A stretch of DNA of 36,161 nt from Mycolicibacterium rhodesiae (GTDB lineage Bacteria > Actinomycetota > Actinomycetes > Mycobacteriales > Mycobacteriaceae). Made by a program: the position numbers and the translations under genes. The stretch is taken from positions 1 to 36,161 of the forward strand of contig NZ_MVIH01000027.1 of assembly GCF_002086695.1 (NCBI RefSeq). The letters are read 5' to 3'. Shown one piece after another: positions 32,190 through 36,161 of this stretch. The stretch's first letter is position 1, and each line of letters opens with the position of its first letter. The notes below the pieces were generated by a model, which saw nothing but the letters and a program-made list of their open reading frames with translations, ran no database searches and was not told where the DNA came from.

Positions 32190-33536
32190 TTAGGCCGTGA
32201 TGCTTTGGGCGTAGCTGAACACATTGTCGGGGTCGTAGGCAGCTTTGATCTGACGTAGCCGCTCGACGTTGGTGCCCCAGTAGGCGCGTTCCCAGTCCGG
32301 CATGCCGGCGTTGGGCACGTTGACGTAGGCGCCGTTGACGTAGGGGGCCAACGCGTCGGTCAGCTCCGCGACCCACGCGAGAACCGCCTCGGTCTCATCG
32401 TCCGAAGCCGGCGGGCCGCCGCGAACACCCCAACCTGCGCCCGGTTCGGCGTAGTACAACGCGCCGCGGTGCGCGAACGCCGACCCGCCCGGGGGCTCAC
32501 TGTCGGCCAGCACGCCACCGAACGCGTTGGTGAAGTAATTGCACCCCGCGGGTGCCTTCGCCATGAATTCGGCAATGATGCGCACCGCGTCGGAAGGCAA
32601 CGGCTCCGTGATGAACTGCGAGGAGAACTTCCAGTTCGCCGGTTCGTCGGTGATCGGGATCTGGAACCCCGCGTAGATCTCCGGCCACGTCGCGTCCTGC
32701 ACGACGACCTCAGGTCTGCCGATCGACAGCATCGGTGAAAGTAGTTGCAGGGCTTCGGCTTCCGTCCCACCGGCAAGCAAGGCATGTAGCCCGACCTTGC
32801 CACCCTCGATCTCCAGCTGACTGGTCAGCCGAGGGTCCACGTACGGCGCGGACTGCTGCCAGGCCTGGAACACCGTCTCCAGATCATCGAATCCCGGCCA
32901 CGTGGCGACGACGAAGATCGTCTGCCGCAGAGGATGAATCCGATACGTCAACGACGTGACGATGCCGAAGTTTCCGTTGCCCGCACCCCGTAGCGCCCAC
33001 AACAGGTCGGGGTTGTTCTGTTCATCGGCGACGATCACCTCGGCGCCGCCGTCGGTTGAGGCGACCACGATCTCCACCGCCAGCAGGTTGTCCGACGCCA
33101 TCCCATAGTTGCGCGTCAGCAGGCCGAAGCCGCCCCCGAGTGTCGCACCGACCAACCCGACGCTGCCTTCTGTTCCGGTAGGCGCCGCGAACCCCGCTTC
33201 ACCGAGTCCGGCGACCGCCTCCAGCTGGTTGAGTCCCGCGCCGACGGTGGCGGTCCGGGCGTGCGCATCGATCGCCACCGACTTCAACCCGCTGACATCG
33301 ATCACCACGCCGCCGTCGACGCCCGACCAGCCTTCCAGCGCGTGGCCGCCGCTGCGTACCCGGACCGCGAGTCCCTCCTGGCGTGCAAAGGTCAGTGCGT
33401 TGACGACATCGTCTGTGCTGCAGGCGAATACAACAGCCGCGGGACGGTGGGTGAAGAAGTGGTTCCAGCCTCGGCTGGCGTCCGGGTAGTCGGCGTCACC
33501 GGGGTGGACCACCCGGCCGGTGAGGACAGCAGTCAT
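32190..33536 (-). CDS. FAD-linked oxidoreductase, berberine-bridge-enzyme type
   Basis: A 448-residue oxidase with an N-terminal FAD-binding_4 domain and a C-terminal BBE segment. H65 in RVRSGGHALEGWS (59-71) is the usual site of covalent 8-alpha-histidyl FAD. The second, cysteinyl attachment site of bicovalent members appears to be missing: the equivalent GTEGSVGLVGATLGGGFG has no Cys. The C-terminal YWGTNVERLRQIKAAYDPDNVF fits BBE (as YWGTNVERLRQI and KAAYDPDNVF). It oxidises an alcohol, sugar or amine with oxygen. No signal peptide. ATG 33536 starts 2 bases after the permease stop, so the two are cotranscribed and may share a substrate. Confidence 0.9.
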   Translation of the reverse strand: MTAVLTGRVVHPGDADYPDASRGWNHFFTHRPAAVVFACSTDDVVNALTFARQEGLAVRVRSGGHALEGWSGVDGGVVIDVSGLKSVAIDAHARTATVGAGLNQLEAVAGLGEAGFAAPTGTEGSVGLVGATLGGGFGLLTRNYGMASDNLLAVEIVVASTDGGAEVIVADEQNNPDLLWALRGAGNGNFGIVTSLTYRIHPLRQTIFVVATWPGFDDLETVFQAWQQSAPYVDPRLTSQLEIEGGKVGLHALLAGGTEAEALQLLSPMLSIGRPEVVVQDATWPEIYAGFQIPITDEPANWKFSSQFITEPLPSDAVRIIAEFMAKAPAGCNYFTNAFGGVLADSEPPGGSAFAHRGALYYAEPGAGWGVRGGPPASDDETEAVLAWVAELTDALAPYVNGAYVNVPNAGMPDWERAYWGTNVERLRQIKAAYDPDNVFSYAQSITA

Positions 33537-33538
33537 GA

Positions 33539-35020
33539 TCACTCCACCTCCGCGAACATGTTGGGATCGCCGGGCTCTTCCTCGAGCACCGAGCGGTTGA
33601 ACTTCCACATGTAGAGGAAGTACAGCCCGCCGGCGGCGGACAGCCCGAAGGCCAGCACGATGGGCGCCCATCCCGGGGACGTCGTGATCACCACGAAGAG
33701 CGAAATGATCACCCAGACAAGGGCTCCGATCGCGACAGGCCACTCCCAACGACCGAGGTCGAATCCGCCCGGCCTGCGATCGAGCTTGTGGCGTGTTGCC
33801 AGATACAAGATGATCGTGAACAGGTAGGGCAGGATCGTGACGATCGCGCCGGCCATGATCAGTTGCAGCAGTGCGTCTCCCGGCATGACCGCCATCAGGA
33901 TCACGCCGACAGCAAGGACCAAGAATGTGGCGGGAATCGGTGTGCGGGTGCGGGGGTTCACCCGGCCCATCACCTTGTGACCGGGAAAGCGCCCGTCACG
34001 CGACATCGCGTAGACGTAGCGGGCTCCCGACACCATGCTGACCAGGGCGGCCCCGAAGAACGCCAGGGCGATCGCAGCCAGCAGTGGCCGCTCGAAGCCC
34101 GGCCCGAAGCGCTGGTTCATGATCTCGGCGACCGGCGATTCGGTGTTGGAGACCTTGGCCATGTCGGTGATCGACACGGTCAGGATGATCACGAACACCA
34201 TGCCGAGTACCGAGGCCGCGACCACGGATCCGATGATCGCCCGCGGAACGGTGCGCGTCGGATTCTTGGCCTCCTCAGCCATATTCGATGCCGTTTCAAA
34301 ACCCACCAGGGTCGACAACCCCATGATCGATGCCGCCATCAATCCGCCGCCGACGACCCAGAAGTTGGGGTTGCCTTCGGTGATACCGCGCGAGAATAGG
34401 TTCGCAGGTGCGGCGTTGCCGCTCGCCATGATCGCGATGGTCAGGGCGATACCGATGACGAGCAGGATGGCCAGTTCGACGCCGACGGACAACGAGTTCA
34501 CCCAACCGACGATGCGCGTCGCGGCGACGGCCAGGACGAACTGAATGACCAGCAGCGCCACGGTCATCACTCGCGCAGTGGTTTCGTTGGGCTCCATGCC
34601 GAACAGCGGCATCAGGCACTGGCTGGCCAGGGCGTTGTCGATCGTCACCGGACTGGCGACCGCACTCAGGACGGCCAGCCAGCCGAAGGCCCACCCGAGC
34701 TTCGGGCTGGCCAGGCGCGACGCCCACGCGTACGACGACCCGCTGAGCGGGATGCGCGCGGCGAATTGCGCGTACACCAGCGCCACCAGGATCTGTCCGA
34801 TCGCGACGAGGGGGAACAGCCAGATACCGACCGGCCCCGAGTCGCGCAGCACATCGTCATAGGTGGCGAAGATTCCCACCGCGACGGACAGGGAGGCGAA
34901 TGAAATGGCAAATACCTGAAAGCCATTCAGCGTTCGCTTGAGTTCCGGCTCATAGCCGCAGTCTTCGCAGAAATCGTCGGCGGCCTCGTCGCCGGTGAAA
35001 ACTTGTGTCACGTGCGTCAC
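33539..35020 (-). CDS. APC-family amino acid/polyamine permease
   Basis: A 493-residue transporter with about 12 membrane helices. GYEPELKR (22-29) precedes helix 1, and IPLSGSSYAWASRL, VGFETASNMAEEAKNP and MSRDGRFPG are hallmarks of the amino acid-polyamine-organocation superfamily (the second as VGFETASNM and AEEAKNP). It imports an amino acid or amine; the exact substrate is open. The cytoplasmic N-terminus has an unusual Cys pair, FCEDCGY (C18, C21), which could bind metal or sense redox state. GTG 35020 is chosen because the frame upstream lies in the preceding gene's tail. It is followed by the FAD oxidase with a 2-base gap. Confidence 0.88.
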   Translation of the reverse strand: MTHVTQVFTGDEAADDFCEDCGYEPELKRTLNGFQVFAISFASLSVAVGIFATYDDVLRDSGPVGIWLFPLVAIGQILVALVYAQFAARIPLSGSSYAWASRLASPKLGWAFGWLAVLSAVASPVTIDNALASQCLMPLFGMEPNETTARVMTVALLVIQFVLAVAATRIVGWVNSLSVGVELAILLVIGIALTIAIMASGNAAPANLFSRGITEGNPNFWVVGGGLMAASIMGLSTLVGFETASNMAEEAKNPTRTVPRAIIGSVVAASVLGMVFVIILTVSITDMAKVSNTESPVAEIMNQRFGPGFERPLLAAIALAFFGAALVSMVSGARYVYAMSRDGRFPGHKVMGRVNPRTRTPIPATFLVLAVGVILMAVMPGDALLQLIMAGAIVTILPYLFTIILYLATRHKLDRRPGGFDLGRWEWPVAIGALVWVIISLFVVITTSPGWAPIVLAFGLSAAGGLYFLYMWKFNRSVLEEEPGDPNMFAEVE

Positions 35021-35063
35021 CTTGCTGTTCGGTGTAGAGGGGACTCTAAGTCGTGGAAAACAT

Positions 35064-35336
35064 TTACTTGCCGATATGCGCCGTACTCGAGTGAGCGGCA
35101 CCCGGGAGGTGACCGGCGCCCGGGCCGCTGTCGTCGCCGTGAATCGGGATCGGGTGATCGCGGGGAACGACTTCCTGGTCGCCGCGGTCGTAGGACTGGA
35201 ATTGGTGGGTGCCGATCGCCGGTACCGCGGAATCGGCCTGTGCCATGCCGGCGCCGATGCCCAGAGCGGCAGCGGCGATGCCGCCGAAGAGTGCGCCGAA
35301 GGCGGCTGACTTTGTGATGCCGGTGATCGTGTTCAT
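35064..35336 (-). CDS. Small exported His/Gly/Pro-rich protein
   Basis: A 90-residue protein. Residues 1-34 form a signal peptide (AAFGALFGGIAAAALGIGAG core, cleavage after AQA). The ~56-residue mature part is polar and low in complexity, with several His (HQF, DHPIPIHGDD, GHLPGAAH, AHIGK), so metal binding is conceivable but unproven. There is no Cys. ATG 35336 is preferred because TACGTT lies 7 bases upstream; the frame opens at 35369 without support. It lies 43 bases ahead of the permease gene on the same strand and could be the first gene of that operon. Confidence 0.7.
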   Translation of the reverse strand: MNTITGITKSAAFGALFGGIAAAALGIGAGMAQADSAVPAIGTHQFQSYDRGDQEVVPRDHPIPIHGDDSGPGAGHLPGAAHSSTAHIGK

Positions 35337-35343
35337 GCTGTTC

Positions 35344-35349
35344 AACGTA
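35344..35349 (-). promoter_or_regulatory. Predicted leaderless -10 box of the small exported protein gene
   Basis: On the minus strand TACGTT fits TANNNT and ends 7 bases before ATG 35336. No Shine-Dalgarno is visible in between. Confidence 0.43.
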
Positions 35350-35529
35350 TGGCGCTTCGGCACACCCACTCTTCGGCTGAACTATGTGTTCTCCACCGCG
35401 GCGTATGGGTCAAATGATGTAGGCCGTCCATGACGCGACATGAACCGGAAACGGCGATAGCGTGACAGTTCGGCGAGGTGCTCGGCGATTCGACACTCTC
35501 GGCCGGCCGACGCACGATATGAATCAACG

Positions 35530-35823
35530 GTGAGCAACCACCACGTGAACCTGACCCCGCAAGAAGACTCGCTGATCGGTGAGAGTCATCCGGAAGCGCT
35601 GGCCCGCATGGACGCCAAGCAGCTCAAAGAATTGCAGGGCCGGCTCCGCCAGGCGCGGGAGAAGAATTTCAGCCTGTTGCGGCGCGAGGGCGCAGCGCGA
35701 GTGGAGGCCGAGGGCGGCCGCGGCGCGGCCCAGCCGGCCAACGAGAAACGCTCGGAGAAGGTAGAGGTGTTCGACGAAGCACTGGCTCGGGTGACCGAGC
35801 GCCTGGACGCCGTGGGCGAGTAA
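35530..35823 (+). CDS. Small conserved helical protein of unknown function
   Basis: A 97-residue highly charged protein with no signal peptide or membrane segment. The lead NLTPQEDSLIGESHPEALARM (split NLTPQEDSL and IGESHPEALARM) is followed by a probable long amphipathic helix, KQLKELQGRLRQAREKNF, and a second helix near the C-terminus, so a helical hairpin or coiled coil is expected. The middle is Ala/Gly/Glu-rich. Function unknown. GTG 35530 has no clear ribosome site; TATGAA (35518-35523) lies 6 bases upstream but lacks the final T of a -10. It ends 3 bases from the convergent PGRS-like gene. Confidence 0.72.
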   Translation: MSNHHVNLTPQEDSLIGESHPEALARMDAKQLKELQGRLRQAREKNFSLLRREGAARVEAEGGRGAAQPANEKRSEKVEVFDEALARVTERLDAVGE

Positions 35824-35826
35824 CGG

Positions 35827-36161
35827 CTACCGGGCGGGGTCGCCCGGGCTGCCGCCCCGGCCACCGATGCCTCCGTTACCGCCGGAACTTCCGTTGGGCG
35901 GACTGCCCGCCCTGGCGCCTCCACCGGCTCGCGTTCCGCCTACGCCCAGCGCACCGTTGGCGCCGGAGCCACCGGCACCGCCTGGCCCGGAGTTACTGTT
36001 CCCGCCCCTACCGCCGAACCCGCCCGAGCCGCCGACAATTCCGCCGGCCCCACCGACGCCTCCGCTGCCGCCTTGGCCGCCGGTGCCGGTGGTCGCGCTG
36101 CCGCCCTGACCCCCTACACCGCCTGGGCCGCCCGAGATTCCGCCGGCGCCGCCGACTCCGC
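35827..36161 (-). CDS. PGRS-like glycine-rich protein, C-terminal part (runs off the window)
   Basis: The minus strand is open from the right edge to a TAG at 35827-35829, giving 110 residues dominated by Gly-Gly-X triplets (GGVGGAGGISGGPGGVGG, GGSGGVGGAGGIVGG, GGRGGSPGDPAR at the end). This composition is that of the PGRS domain of mycobacterial PE_PGRS and related exported Gly-rich proteins. The N-terminus lies beyond the window, so a PE domain cannot be confirmed. The reading frame was checked codon by codon. The Pro-rich open frame on the opposite strand is its shadow. Confidence 0.85.
   Translation of the reverse strand, partial: GVGGAGGISGGPGGVGGQGGSATTGTGGQGGSGGVGGAGGIVGGSGGFGGRGGNSNSGPGGAGGSGANGALGVGGTRAGGGARAGSPPNGSSGGNGGIGGRGGSPGDPAR
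35830..35847. terminator. Hairpin at the convergent gene ends
   Basis: CCGGGCG (35830-35836) pairs with CGCCCGG (35841-35847) around a GGGT loop, a perfect 7-bp G-C stem. It lies 7 bases after the plus-strand stop and inside the last codons of the PGRS-like gene. It could end the plus-strand transcript; no T-run follows. Confidence 0.4.

Noticed and set aside
32735..32959. Short plus-strand frames within the FAD oxidase region
   Set aside because: Shadows of the oxidase gene, which has the RSGGH flavinylation motif and BBE tail on the minus strand.
35867..36109. 80-codon Pro-rich plus-strand frame
   Set aside because: It is the complement of the Gly-rich PGRS-like gene; poly-Pro is what Gly-Gly-X codons produce in reverse.

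Overview
The window is a GC-rich actinobacterial chromosome segment, almost certainly from a mycobacterium (Mycolicibacterium-like). Evidence: a mycobacterial 5S rRNA end; gene order matching the M. tuberculosis Rv1691-Rv1713 block (phosphatase, tlyA, NAD kinase, recN, steA, mctB/steB, pyrG, Nudix, xerD, orphan parA, scpA, scpB, pseudouridine synthase, cmk, der); exported proteins with mycobacterial signal peptides; and a PGRS-like glycine-rich tail at the right edge. The left edge is the 3' end of an rRNA operon immediately upstream of the Rv1691-like gene. This is the tyrS-side locus where fast-growing mycobacteria carry their second rrn operon, so a fast grower (or an early-branching slow grower) is likely. 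No species is named.

Layout. 1-110: 5S end and a strong rrn terminator. 193-5738: plus-strand housekeeping genes, mostly touching or overlapping. 5731-6684: a convergent exported protein inserted between recN and steA. 6849-9000: steA-steB/mctB (cell division/envelope). 9144-12581: pyrG-Nudix-xerD, where xerD carries an in-frame triple 36-bp repeat at its 5' end. 12676-17886: parA-scpA-scpB-rluB-cmk-der, with a 4- or 8-base overlap at every junction. 17937-19964: small exported protein, nitroreductase, TauE/SafE permease and tRNA-Pro(GGG).

The accessory part starts near 20 kb. 20076-26528 is an IclR regulator divergent from five genes: an SDR dehydrogenase, an acetoacetate-decarboxylase-type enzyme with the Lys-Lys active-site pair, two different amidohydrolase-2 proteins and a class III CoA-transferase. 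It looks like a catabolic module of unknown substrate. 26539-28294 is an O-methyltransferase divergent from a TetR regulator, with a palindrome across both promoters. 28291-31363 is a second TetR divergent from a 789-residue protein that joins a YhgE/ABC-2-like membrane domain to an apparent former signal peptide and three extracellular cadherin/VCBS-like repeats. This fusion is the most unusual object in the window. 31456-36161 holds a DUF4232-like exported protein, a minus-strand group (small exported protein, APC permease, covalent-FAD oxidase), a small helical protein and the PGRS-like gene tail.

A recurring theme is a TANNNT -10 box 6-7 nt upstream of an ATG/GTG with no Shine-Dalgarno, which predicts leaderless transcripts at six starts. 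Each of the three divergent regulator regions has a perfect inverted repeat overlapping or next to these promoter elements. No intergenic stretch exceeds 300 bases.
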